From positions 1-50,305 of the forward strand of contig NZ_JAGKJI010000047.1 in NCBI RefSeq assembly GCF_020329485.1: a stretch of DNA of 50,305 bases. The letters are read 5' to 3'. This DNA comes from Bradyrhizobium cenepequi (GTDB taxonomy: Bacteria; Pseudomonadota; Alphaproteobacteria; Rhizobiales; Xanthobacteraceae). The translations under genes and the position numbers were made by a program. Below, piece by piece: positions 25,401 to 33,705 of this stretch. The notes beneath the pieces were generated by a model. That model was not told the origin of the DNA. It was given only the letters and a program-made list of their open reading frames with translations, and made no database searches. Within the stretch, counting starts at the first letter, position 1; each line of letters begins with the position of its first letter.

Positions 25401-26802
25401 CATGCGCCTCGCCGGCATAGATGATGGATTCGAGTTGCGCGTCGGACAGCAGGCCGCAGGTGACGACATTTGCCGGAAGGTGCGGCCGATAGGCGGGGAC
25501 CGGAGGCGCTACCGACGCCATGGCGGCGGATTGCACCAGCTTGGTCGGATGTATGTGCGATCCGGGAATCCGGATCGACTGAAGTGCGTATTCCTCATAC
25601 AGCGCATCTGTGATCCGGTCGGCCTCAGCCGGTGTCCATGCGACGGTCTCATAGGTGAGTTCGATCGCCTCAGGCACAGACGTCTGAGCCGCCGCGGCGG
25701 ACGGGCGCGTAGCTGAGGTGCGCCCGGTCCGCGGAATGGCCGGACGCTTGACCGGCGGAGCGGCAACGATCGCCGCGAGTGGCAGCCGTGCTGGAACGTG
25801 CATCGTGACCCAGCCACGCAGCGTGGCAACGTCCGGCGCCACGCCTAGAGACGACGGAAATGCCCTCGTATCGTCCGCGGGCAACCGATCGATTGCGGTC
25901 AGGCGCGTCTCGACCGAGGTGCCGTGCTTCGCGAAGACGGAGCCGGCGATGGCGGCAGTGAAGACGACACGCCCGCGCTCCTGCGATCGGACAAAGGCGT
26001 CAGTCCAGATCGGATTGTTGGGGGAACAGTTCGCCCCAGTGATCGCGATTAGCCGGCCGCCGTCCGGGAGCAGCGCCAAGGCAGACGCAACGTGCCGCAA
26101 CGCCGCGTCGGACACGCGGCGATCGACATTTGCCGCAGCCGAGAATGGCGGATTCATCAACGCGACGCTCGGGATGATGGCCGCGTCGAGATGATCGTCG
26201 ATGTGCGCGGCATCGAACGAGCTCACGGCGATGCCGGGAAAGAGATGACCGAGAAGCCCCGCTCGGGTCTCCTCAAGCTCGTTCAGCACCAGCGATCCGC
26301 CCGACAGTTCGGCGGCAAGGACGGCAAGGAGCCCGGTGCCGGCGGAAGGCTCTAGGACAACGTCATCCGACGTGATCGCGGCAGCGACGCTTGCAACAAA
26401 ACCGAGGGGAATGGGCGTGCTGAACTGGTGGAAAGTCTCGCTCTCCTCGGATCGGCGGGTATGGGTGGGAAGGTGGCCGGTGATTTTGGCCAGGATCGGC
26501 AGCATGGCGGCAGGCGATGCAGCACGTGTGCGCAGGGCCGGGCCAAACTTGCGCAGGAACAATACCGTGGCGGCTTCACAAGCGTCGTAGCCGGTTTTCC
26601 AGTTCCAGGCTCCCGAAGCGTCGGTCCCGCCAAAAGCGGTGTCCATGACGGCGCGCAGGAGCGCCGCATCGATGCGATGGCCACGTTCAAGATGAGGAAG
26701 GAGAAGTTGCGCGGCGCGGCCAATCGCGGCAGATCGGCCTGCGATATCGGAAGCACCCTCAAAGCACGCGGATGCGGCGGCGGAAGCGGATACGTATGTC
26801 AT
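22471..26802 (-). CDS. Strawberry-notch helicase fused to a DNA methylase
   Basis: A 1443-residue protein with two parts. Residues 1-350 hold an N6-adenine-type methyltransferase: VLEPSAGTG (151-157 region) binds S-adenosylmethionine and NPPF (217-220) is the catalytic loop. Residues 440-1100 are the strawberry-notch SF2 ATPase: RRGWFLGDGTGAGKGRQ (Walker A, 504-512), VIVFDESHAMQNA (DESH, 613-616), VSATGAT (655-661) and QGLGRTNRTNQAQP as motif VI near 980. The C-terminal 400 residues are variable. Such fusions are typical of plasmids and ICEs and are thought to process or protect incoming DNA. No stop or shift is visible. It is preceded by about 290 bp with regulatory structure and followed without gap by Toprim. 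Confidence 0.85.
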   Translation of the reverse strand: MTYVSASAAASACFEGASDIAGRSAAIGRAAQLLLPHLERGHRIDAALLRAVMDTAFGGTDASGAWNWKTGYDACEAATVLFLRKFGPALRTRAASPAAMLPILAKITGHLPTHTRRSEESETFHQFSTPIPLGFVASVAAAITSDDVVLEPSAGTGLLAVLAAELSGGSLVLNELEETRAGLLGHLFPGIAVSSFDAAHIDDHLDAAIIPSVALMNPPFSAAANVDRRVSDAALRHVASALALLPDGGRLIAITGANCSPNNPIWTDAFVRSQERGRVVFTAAIAGSVFAKHGTSVETRLTAIDRLPADDTRAFPSSLGVAPDVATLRGWVTMHVPARLPLAAIVAAPPVKRPAIPRTGRTSATRPSAAAAQTSVPEAIELTYETVAWTPAEADRITDALYEEYALQSIRIPGSHIHPTKLVQSAAMASVAPPVPAYRPHLPANVVTCGLLSDAQLESIIYAGEAHAGFLAGSWTIDETFDVVSAARDDAENAVQFRRGWFLGDGTGAGKGRQVAGILLDNWLKGRRRAVWISKSDKLIEDAQRDWSALGMERLLVTPLSRFRQGTSIRLEQGILFTTYATLRSDARDDKVSRVRQIVEWLGADFDGVIVFDESHAMQNAAGSKGERGDQAASQQGRAGLRLQHALPNARVVYVSATGATTVHNLAYAQRLGLWGDKDFPFTTRSEFVEAIEAGGVAAMEVLARDLKALGLYAARSLSYEGVAYKLVEHRLTGEQIRIYDAYAGAFSVIHNNLNAAMQAANITGETGTLNAQAKSAARSAFESAKQRFFSHLLTSMKTPSLIRSIERDLGEGHAAVIQIVSTGEALMERRLAEIPIEEWGDVQVDITPREYVLDYLVHSFPVQLYEPFTDSEGNLSSRPVYRDGQPVESRKAVARRDRLIEHLASLSPVPGALDQIVQRFRTDMVAEVTGRSRRIIRKGDRLTVENRAGSANLAETAAFMDDAKRILVFSDAGGTGRSYHAELSARNRRLRVHYLLEPGWKADAAIQGLGRTNRTNQAQPPLFRPIATDVKAEKRFLSTIARRLDTLGAITRGQRQTGGQGLFRAEDNLESSYGRDALRQLYVLLVRGKVEGCSLEIFEDATGLKLTDSNGIKDELPPITTFLNRLLALTIDLQNILFTAFERLLIARIEGAVASGIYDVGLETLRAESFVVTDRRTIYTHPSTGAETRLLTIAQRERNLPLTLDDALGRLSDRRPVLLVNERSGRAAVQVPAPSLVLDDGEIEQRVRLIRPMESLSVPLNAMAESRWIETDRERFSVAWQAELAEVSAFTESTIQVVAGLLLPIWKRLPNESTRVYRLQTDAGERIIGRKVSAAWVAGALLGEQPTLPPADAFAALLEGRTVLDLAEGLRLRRARVMGAHRIELSDFTDTMRDRLRTYGLFSEIISWKLRMFVPVDASGVGVLAKLLECYPIERIGVREAA

Positions 26803-26942
26803 GGAGGTAACCTCGGGAGAGCGGAGAGGGCCGAGCCGCGGGCGCTCTCTCTCGACCCCGCTGGCTTAAACCCGTCCCGGCCGCGCTCTTCCTTTGACCC
26901 TTCATGGATCAAGGGTCCAACGTGTCAGCGTCGGACCCTTGA
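26803..26942 (-). promoter_or_regulatory. Leader of the strawberry-notch gene with alternative hairpins
   Basis: Next to the gene are CTCTCTCTCGACC and CCCGTC segments shared with the parB leader. Further upstream are three short elements. GACCCTT (26896-26902) can pair with AAGGGTC (26911-26917). TCAAGGGTCC (26909-26918) can instead pair with GGACCCTTGA (26933-26942). The middle element cannot do both, so the two hairpins exclude each other, as in attenuators. An operator dyad is the alternative. Confidence 0.5.
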
Positions 26943-27091
26943 GATACCCGCGATCAAACCGGTTGCAGCACCTACAGCACCTTTGGTGGGCTCTTGACGC
27001 TGTAGACACGATCGACCGGCCCTGCCCGCTCAGCGAGACACCGCGATGGCGGGCCCGACGAGTGAACGAGTTCAGTGGATCGGACCAAAAG

Positions 27092-27565
27092 TCAGGCGGC
27101 CCGACCCTCGACGACATCAGCGCCGACCTCATCCTCGGTGACCTCTTTGAGGAGCACGTTGGAATAGTGATGTTGCGTCAACCAGCGCTCGGCTGCTTCG
27201 TGGCTTTCGGCCAGATGAAGCAGTTCGGTATTGTCGCCATATTCCTGGAGGATGCGTACCGCGCCGACGGCGGGGCGTTCGGCGATCTCGAAGCAGAGAT
27301 CGCTGTCAAGAGAATATGTACGCCTGACCGTTAGCACCACGACGCCTCCGCTTCCGAAATCGCCCTCGTGGAGTGTGATGCTGGCAGCCGAGGTCAAACT
27401 CGGCCGGTCTCTGGCTGGCTCTTTCCTGACAAGGCGCCCGGCGCCGTTGCGATGTTCCCAAGCAGCAAGTTTCCTTTTGAAGCGCGCAGGCGGCTTCAGT
27501 GTGCCGTCGGAATAGCGAATGAGTGAGCCGAGCGGTGCATTTTCGTATATGGTGTGAGCAGACAT
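27092..27565 (-). CDS. Unrecognised ICE-module protein
   Basis: ATG 27565 follows an AGGAGAAC box and opens a 157-residue protein: MSAHTIYENAPLGSLIRYSDGTLKPPARFKRKLAAWEHRNG, a basic middle, then a beta-rich part (ITLHEGDFGSGGVVVLTVRRTYSLDSDLCFEI) and an acidic end (LLKEVTEDEVGADVVEG). I do not recognise a named family. It lies between parB and strawberry notch on the same strand, separated from parB by a terminator-like hairpin, so it may have its own transcript. No frameshift is visible. Confidence 0.6.
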   Translation of the reverse strand: MSAHTIYENAPLGSLIRYSDGTLKPPARFKRKLAAWEHRNGAGRLVRKEPARDRPSLTSAASITLHEGDFGSGGVVVLTVRRTYSLDSDLCFEIAERPAVGAVRILQEYGDNTELLHLAESHEAAERWLTQHHYSNVLLKEVTEDEVGADVVEGRAA

Positions 27566-27588
27566 GATGGTTCTCCTGAAAAGAAGAG

Positions 27589-27610
27589 AGCCCGGCACGA
27601 TGGCCGGGCT
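27589..27610 (-). terminator. Terminator hairpin after parB
   Basis: AGCCCGGC and GCCGGGCT form a perfect 8-bp stem with a 6-base loop, followed on the minus strand by CTCTTCTTTTC. It sits between the parB stop and the next gene. Confidence 0.65.
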
Positions 27611-27663
27611 CGGAGATGGAATGGACGGATGCGCAGCGGCCTTAGCCGCTTCACCGCGCGGGA

Positions 27664-29780
27664 CTATTCGGCAGCAACGACCCGCGGCTGGTCATCTTCG
27701 AGGTCGGCATGCGCTTCGTCGTCATCAGCGAGGAACTCCGGCAGCGTCTCAGCAGCCCCAGCCGGATCCTGTTGTGGGCTGTCGATGTCAGCGAGACGCA
27801 GCGGCTCGGGCAGCCAGCCCGTACCGTCGAGCAGACGCTCGGCCTCGCGCGCCATGTCACCTTTCTTCAGGTGGTCGATCAGCCCCACCAATGACTCACC
27901 TTTAGCCTCGCGCACCGCTTCAAGAATGCGGGGTTTGGTGACCCGGCCGAGATAGTTGTCGACCGTTGGCTTCCAGCCTGCCGTCACCATGTCGAGCCCG
28001 ACAGCGCGTGCGAGGACATCGGCGTGATCCAGACGACGCCGAACACCGTGCGCTGAGACGCGCCCCCTCATTGTACCGGTTGGCAGGTTCATGAAGCGTG
28101 TTGACCGCAGACGAGGCGCAATGCGCGAACAGGGCCGCCTGCGCTGTCCCGTCGAGTGCGGTGAGCGCTTCCCAAAGGCCAGCCTCATCCTTTGGCAGAC
28201 GGGCCTTCCATTCGTCATGGCGGGCATCGATGGCGACAGCCGATGCGCTCTCCTTCAGGCCGAGAGCCTGGGCGGGGAACGTCGGGGTCCGGATCGAAAT
28301 CTCCAGGCAGCCGCTCGACGACGCGAAACGATAGAAGGTCGCCAGTACGAAATTGTGCAGGACTGCCTGGAAGGCGACAGCGGGATCATTCGCCAGTGCA
28401 TTGCGCAGCGCCAGCGTGCGATGTGCGGTCAGCTCGGTAATGAGCCGGTCTGGCAGCGGCTTGATGGTCTCGTCATCGTCCTCTTCGAGGGGCTCAGTTG
28501 GCGCACCACCGACGGTGATGACCGCACGCTGAATCGTGCTGGTCTCTCGGTTATCAGCTGTCTCTTGCTCAGCGTCGGTGTTGCTGTCGGGGACGTTTGG
28601 CATCTCGTCCTCAGGCCGTACGTAACCGCGATCGATCGAGAGTATCCCTTCAGCATTGATGCTGACGAAGGCGCCGGCGCGGGTGATATCGGCCGGATCG
28701 TAGATGAGCGATCGGGCTTCAAATACGGAGCGTGCGGCTTCGATCTCGCCGAGACGCTGATCGATCTCATCGGGCAGATCGTCGGCGTCCTGGTAGTCGG
28801 TCTCGATCTTCGCATACTCGGCGTTCAAGGCGTCGAGTGTCGTCCGCTCTTCCTCCGTCAGTTCTGCCGGCTGACCGTCGAGTTCGCGCAGGCCGTTGGT
28901 GTGACCGTAGGGGAACTCGACGGCAACGGCGACCCACTTCCCGCCCTCGGCCGCTATCGCCTCGGCCTCGGTCTTGAGCTTCTCGGTGACCAGGCGATCG
29001 AGCAGCGGCACGTCCTGCAGCCAACCTCCATCGTCGTGTTCGAACAAGTCGCGCAGCACGATGCCACCCGCCTGCTCATACGCATCGAGCCCGACGAATT
29101 GGACGCGGCGGTCGGAGGCGCGGATGGTATTTTCCGTCAGCATTCGGCGGATCTGGTACGGTTCATCAAGTTGGGAGCGGCTCACATTGTCCCAGACCTG
29201 CTCCTGACGCGCCTGGTCGCCGGTGACGGAAAAGGCCATCAGTTGCTCCAGCGTCATGCCATCGTCGGCATAGACGTCGTGCAGCTTCGGCGACACGGAT
29301 GCCAGACGCAGGCGCTGCTTGACGATCGCCGGCGTCGTGAAATGCCTCGCGGCAATATCCTCTTCGCTCATACCGCCATCACGGAGGATCTGAAACGCGC
29401 GGAACTGATCGAGCGGATGCAGTCCGATGCGCTCGTCGTTTTCTGCAAGCGAGTCGTCCTCGGCAATACCGCCGTCCCTGACCACGCAAGGGACCGGTTG
29501 CGTCTTCGCCATCCGCTTCTGCTTCACCAGAAGCTCAAGGGCGCGGTATCGCCGCCCGCCGGCAGGCACTTCGAACATGCCGGTCTCCGTGCCGTCGGCA
29601 TCGACGACGGCGCGGACGCTGAGGCTTTGCAACAAAGTGCGCTGCGCAATGCTCTCAGCCAACTGCTCGATAGAGACGCCGGCCTTGATGCGGCGAACGT
29701 TGGACTGGCTTAAGACCAGCTTGTTGAAGGGGATGTCCCTGGACGGACTGAGTTTGATCTTCTGAACGGCGCTTGCCATG
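27664..29780 (-). CDS. parB: ParB/Spo0J-type partition protein, frameshift near C-terminus
   Basis: ATG 29780 starts MASAVQKIKLSPSRDIPFNKLVLSQSNVRRI. ParB-type elements follow: SIAQRTLLQSLSVR, the ParB box VPAGGRRYRALELL, and the helix-turn-helix GMSEEDIAARHFTTPAIVKQRLRLASVSPKL with LMAFSV. A long central region is followed by the C-terminal part. Near 28065 the frame breaks within a run of five C (five G on the coding strand). After one base is skipped, the protein continues as RVSAHGVRRRLDHADVLARAVGLDMV to a tidy end at 27664. About 700 residues in all. The N-terminal DNA-binding core is unaffected. Because the shift is in a homopolymer, a sequencing error is possible. No parA is nearby, which is usual for these ICE ParB-like proteins. 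Confidence 0.75.
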
Positions 29781-29837
29781 TCGGATTCTCCGCGACGGGC
29801 GGCCGAAAGACTCTCTCTCGACCTCCAACCCGTCACG
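29781..29837 (-). promoter_or_regulatory. Class II structured leader before parB
   Basis: GTGACGGG (29837-29830, minus strand) pairs over 8 bp with CCCGTCGC (29800-29793). The 3' arm abuts the GGAG ribosome-binding site, 12 bases from the ATG. The loop contains a GA-rich segment. It is nearly the same as the ardC leader. Confidence 0.55.
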
Positions 29838-29906
29838 AAAATCACGGCCGTTCTCTCACTCTCCGGCGCACCGCCGCGAGCGCCAGCCGAGACGGCCGGA
29901 GATACA

Positions 29907-30857
29907 TCACGCGGCCTGCTCATTCCCCTCGCCGTCAGCGGCGATCACGTGCGGTAGAAAGGCAAGCAAGAAATCGGCGGCTTTCGATGCCGCGCTCGCC
30001 GCGCGCACGACAGCGCGGTTGTCCTCGCGCAGCACCTCCAGCCACGAGCCAATGTAGTCGGCGTGGCGCATGGTCGGCACGATGCCAAGCGAGGCGCAGA
30101 CGAACGCGCCGGCCATCTCCGCGACCAACTCCTCGCGTGCGTAGGATTTGGAGCCGAACGAGCCCGAGAGATCCCGACCGAGTCGGGAAGCAGCGCCACT
30201 CCAATGTGAGAGTTCGTGAAATGCGGTGCGATGCCAATTGATCGGCTCGAAATACGAAGCCGGCGGCGGCACCTGAACGAAATCGCCAGTTGTGTTGTAG
30301 TAGGCGCGCGCGCCGCCAATGCGGAAGTCAGCGCCGGTGGCCGCGATCAGGGCACGGGCCTGCGGCTCAATCTGGTCCGCGAGCGGGGGGACAACTGAGC
30401 CAGCGACACCCTCTGCCAGGCCGTCGCACTGGTCGGTATTAAAAACGGTGAAGCGCTTGAGGAACGGAATGGCGCCCGGCTCTTCGCCAGTCTCCGCGGC
30501 ACGCTGACGCTCGCCCTCCGGTACGAAACGATCGGCGAATACGACGGTCGTACCCCGCTCGCCCTTCCTGACGTGGCCGCCGAGCCCGAGCGCCTGGCGA
30601 AAGGTCAGCCAGTTCTGACAAGAGAATCCGCGTTCGAGGACGGCGCCCCACAGTATCAGCACGTTGATTCCAGCATAGCCGCGCTGAGTCGAGGCATTGC
30701 GCGGCATGCCGAGCGGCGCCTTGATTGCCGCGCTCCCCCACGGCTGCACCCAAGGGATGCGGCCGGCCTCCAGCTCGTCGATGATCTTGTCGGTGATTTC
30801 GGTGTAAAGGCTTGCCCGATCCTGACCGGTGCGGGCGTGTGATTTCTGGTTAAGCAT
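29907..30857 (-). CDS. ardC: ArdC-like antirestriction protein (ssDNA-binding + zincin)
   Basis: This 316-residue protein has the ArdC N-terminal domain (YTEITDKIIDELEAGRIPWVQPW, GYAGINVLILWGAVLERGF, WLTFRQALGLGGHVRKGERGT, VFADRF), which binds single-stranded DNA. It also has a C-terminal zincin-like metallopeptidase domain with WHRTAFHELSHWSGA (HExxH-like motif, here HELSH) and the downstream Glu helix YAREELVAEMAGAFVC. All zinc-site residues are present. ArdC protects incoming plasmid DNA from host restriction in the recipient. ATG 30857 is set by the GGAG box in the leader. It is the first gene of the minus-strand module, upstream of parB, as expected for an early-expressed establishment gene. 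Confidence 0.85.
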   Translation of the reverse strand: MLNQKSHARTGQDRASLYTEITDKIIDELEAGRIPWVQPWGSAAIKAPLGMPRNASTQRGYAGINVLILWGAVLERGFSCQNWLTFRQALGLGGHVRKGERGTTVVFADRFVPEGERQRAAETGEEPGAIPFLKRFTVFNTDQCDGLAEGVAGSVVPPLADQIEPQARALIAATGADFRIGGARAYYNTTGDFVQVPPPASYFEPINWHRTAFHELSHWSGAASRLGRDLSGSFGSKSYAREELVAEMAGAFVCASLGIVPTMRHADYIGSWLEVLREDNRAVVRAASAASKAADFLLAFLPHVIAADGEGNEQAA

Positions 30858-30912
30858 CGCGGTTCTCCGCGACGGGCGCCGGGAGCCTCTCTCCCAACCC
30901 TCAACCCGTCAC
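30858..30912 (-). promoter_or_regulatory. Class II structured leader before ardC
   Basis: The same GTGACGGG/CCCGTCGC stem as before parB lies at 30905-30912 and 30869-30876, 11 bases before the ATG, with CGGAGAA between stem and start. The loop is different but keeps a GAGAG core. Pairing would place the ribosome-binding site at the foot of the stem. Confidence 0.55.
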
Positions 30913-31621
30913 GCGAACCCGTCGTCACTCTCACTCTAGTCTAAAAGCGCGTTGACGCGGAATTCCGCCGGAGAACGATGGTCATCTCTGAGGGTTCTGA
31001 GAGTCGGACTCGCGCTTTATGGTCCTTGGTTTTACGGCCCAATCGTTCCCCGCTTGGCGATGTCGCTGACATGGCGATCTGACCAGTAAAGGGCGGAGCT
31101 CCGAAGTGAAGCGGAGCCAGAGAAAAAAGCACCCGCAGGAGGGTCAGCGTAGCGCCGACGCGTAGCGGCGGGACCCGGGACCGAGTGCAGTCGCGAGACC
31201 GGTACATTGTATTCTGCGAAACGCAGGAGTTCCGGATCGTCATGAGCTTGAGCTCTTAGTGCATCCATGACGAACTGCGGGATAGACCTGCCGCCTGACA
31301 AAGCAAATTGCACGTTAGGCACGGCCGTATTGCCGGCGAAGTGCCTAGTGGAACGACTACTGCACTTGGCGTTATTTCGAGAAGATGCTCGCAGCCAGCC
31401 TCGAGCCGGGTCACCCCCCAACATCTTGGAAAGCGTACTTCTGCGCACGCTTGTCGCCGCGGATTTGGCCGTCGCTCTACGTCTTCGCCCTGCCTGAATG
31501 TCCAGCGTCAGCATCAATGAGACAAACTGCAGGTCTCACGGAGGGAGAATGACTGGCTCATCTATCAAGAAATTGGGGTTAGGCAGACCGCAAGGGTACT
31601 GTGGGGTTTATATGTGTTTAT
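30913..31621. other. Long gap between ardC and methyltransferase
   Basis: About 700 bp without a supported gene. A minus-strand frame contains VMDALRAQAHDDPELLRFAEYNVPVSRLHS, which looks protein-like but has no recognisable start, end or family. Promoters for ardC (left) and the methyltransferase (right) are expected at the two ends. Confidence 0.4.
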
Positions 31622-32647
31622 ATGTCGGCCAACATCTGCGATAAGCCGAGTACTGGTCGAGGCAAGAGCCCTGGGCTTGCGTGCAAATTGAAATGTGGAG
31701 ACGTTAGGTTGCGAACAGATTTTTCGCGTATCAATCGGGATAAAGCTGTCTTCGATGACATTTATGCTTTGGATGATCCAAGGGCGTATTTCTCCGTCCT
31801 GGGAGACTTGGATTATATGATCCCGGACGTGGCTGAGCCGGTCGTGCGTCAGATTCTGGCAGCGAAAGCTTCGGCAACCAGCGTTAAGCCGATCGTGCTT
31901 GATGTCGGCTGTTCATACGGCATCAACGCGGCGGTGCATCGGTTTCCACTGACCTTCGGCGGCTTGCGTCACCGCTATGCCCGACGCGAGATGAGAGCGA
32001 TCAGTTCCGAGACACTGGTGCGTCTCGATCGCTATTTCTATGCGGCTTGGCCTGATGTTGGCCTGGCGCGGTTTATCGGTCTCGATGTATCAGCACCGGC
32101 AATCAGCTATGCAATGGGCGTTGGTCTCCTTGAGCAGGGCATTGTCGCTGACCTTGAAAAGGAGCCGCTATCGACGGAAAGCGCGCGTATTATCCGCTCC
32201 ACTGATGTCGTCATGTCGACGGGCTGCATCGGCTACGTCACCGAAAAGACGTTCAGCAAAATTCTCGATGCGACAGAGAAGTCTCCATGGATCATCTCTT
32301 TCGTACTGCGGATGTTCCCATTTGATTCCTTGGCTGCGACTTTCGCGAAGCGTGGTCTTGTGACGGAACGTCTTACCGGCGCGACATTTATTCAGCGTCG
32401 CTTTCGCGATGCTGAAGAATTTGAAAGTACTTTGGCTGCGTTGGCAGCGCTTGGCGTCGATGCGACCGGACTTGAATCGGAAGGTCTGTTCCACGCCGAT
32501 CTGATCTTGTCCCGCCCTGAATCGGATGCGCGCGCCGCTCCCTTGGAAGACATTGTCACTGTCGCCAGCGGTCGAGGTCGGCCGATCGGGCCGCGTTACG
32601 TTCACGTTGGAGGCAACGGGGGCTTGCAGATCGCACTGGAGCCGTGA
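31622..32647 (+). CDS. Class I SAM-dependent methyltransferase
   Basis: ATG 31622 (MSANICDKPSTGRGK) is preferred over a GTG 21 bases upstream, because the shorter start begins with a plausible cytosolic N-terminus. The SAM-binding loop is IVLDVGCSYGINAA (about residues 95-110), followed by FIGLDVSAPAISYA as motif II and DVVMSTGCIGYVTEKTF as motif IV. The remainder (FVLRMFPFDSL, RRFRDAEEFESTLAALAALG) completes a Rossmann methyltransferase of 341 residues. Its GC content appears lower than that of the ICE module. The substrate is unknown; similar enzymes occur beside secondary-metabolite genes, but the peptide synthetase is 16 kb away. Undamaged, unlike its neighbours. Confidence 0.7.
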   Translation: MSANICDKPSTGRGKSPGLACKLKCGDVRLRTDFSRINRDKAVFDDIYALDDPRAYFSVLGDLDYMIPDVAEPVVRQILAAKASATSVKPIVLDVGCSYGINAAVHRFPLTFGGLRHRYARREMRAISSETLVRLDRYFYAAWPDVGLARFIGLDVSAPAISYAMGVGLLEQGIVADLEKEPLSTESARIIRSTDVVMSTGCIGYVTEKTFSKILDATEKSPWIISFVLRMFPFDSLAATFAKRGLVTERLTGATFIQRRFRDAEEFESTLAALAALGVDATGLESEGLFHADLILSRPESDARAAPLEDIVTVASGRGRPIGPRYVHVGGNGGLQIALEP

Positions 32648-32705
32648 GACGTTCGTGTTTTAAGATAGCCGCGCGTGCGCCCCCGGAACGACGCACCTAA
32701 GTAGA

Positions 32706-32890
32706 TCATGCTCCCATCCTTTCGAGGTTGGAGGATGATGAGGCCGACTGCGCGGCTGCGACAAGCGTTTCCACCGTGCGCGGCGGTACCGGGTCCGGGC
32801 GGTAGGCGCGCATCGAACGATGCGCGAGGAGATTGGCCAGCACGCGGTCCAGGCCTCGCTGATCCTGGCAGGCCTTCGCCATAGGGCGCG
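32706..32890 (-). pseudogene. Nitroreductase-like N-terminal fragment
   Basis: One minus-strand frame reads LDRVLANLLAHRSMRAYRPDPVPPRTVETLVAAAQSASSSSNLE and stops at 32706. The RSxRxY-P-P and AAQSASSSSN patterns are the FMN-binding N-terminus of NfsA-type flavin reductases. The rest of the enzyme is missing. Confidence 0.6.
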
Positions 32891-33204
32891 CAGCCCCGCC
32901 GCAGCGGCATCAATTCCGAACAATCCGGGCATAACCTTCAATTCGCCTTGGATCTCGTGTCACTCACGACGCTCTCCCCCTCGGACACCGTCAGACGTCA
33001 ATATTGACCACGACGCGATCGGCAAGCTTGGCTAGGAAGAAATCAGCGCTTTGGGAGCGAACGCCATCGGGAGACTTCGTCGTCCCCTATGGACGCCACT
33101 AGGGAGGAGCTAGCCGCCAAGCTAACTCGGCGCTGCATGCAGTGGTCGCGGCGGCAGGTTAGACTAGATGCATCGAATGGTCGCAAACGATGCCGGGAGG
33201 GAAA

Positions 33205-33650
33205 TGCTTGGTGGATATGGCATCGCATGACGGCACGGCAGCTTGCGGCAAGTGGTGCGGGTCCTCAGCATTCGCCAATCCACTCTCAGCCGGCGTCTTC
33301 GGTACATCGAACAGCAGATCGGCGCGGACCTATTCTTACGCAGCAATGGCAGCACGCATCCGACCAACAACGCCTACAGTGTCGGCTTCAGGGCCGAACT
33401 GGAGGATTCTGAAGCAGCGCAAGCAAATGGAGCGACGCATTCAAGACAAAATCTGGTCACCGGCAACTCGCCATGGGCCTCCACCGCGCCTGTGGAACTC
33501 GAGATCTACGCTGGGCGATCGCCGCGTCCCAACACCGAAGCCTACGTCAAGCGGCAGAGACGCTCACAATCAAGCAATTGACCCTTAGCCGCTGCCTGCG
33601 AAATCTCGAATCCACGTTGGGCGGCACTCTCTTTGAGTGTCATCGCCACT
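33205..33650 (+). pseudogene. LysR-type regulator scraps with two HTH segments
   Basis: From about 33243 the frame gives VVRVLSIRQSTLSRRLRYIEQQIGADLFLRS, a clear LysR helix-turn-helix and linker. Further on, in another frame, TLTIKQLTLSRCLRNLESTLGGTLFE (about 33555-33640) is a second, similar motif. No effector-binding domain is present. Either two regulators were truncated or a tandem-HTH protein was frameshifted. Confidence 0.55.
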
Positions 33651-33705
33651 AACCGCGTCAACCCTGTGCAGCTCTTGGCAGTGGACATCGATTTCGGAGA
33701 TGGAT

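Noticed and set aside
28091..29713. 540-codon plus-strand frame
   Set aside because: Antisense shadow of parB; no motif and no ribosome-binding site.
31032..31517. 161-codon minus-strand frame
   Set aside because: Only a short middle part looks protein-like; the rest is low-complexity Arg/Ser-rich translation typical of shadow frames.
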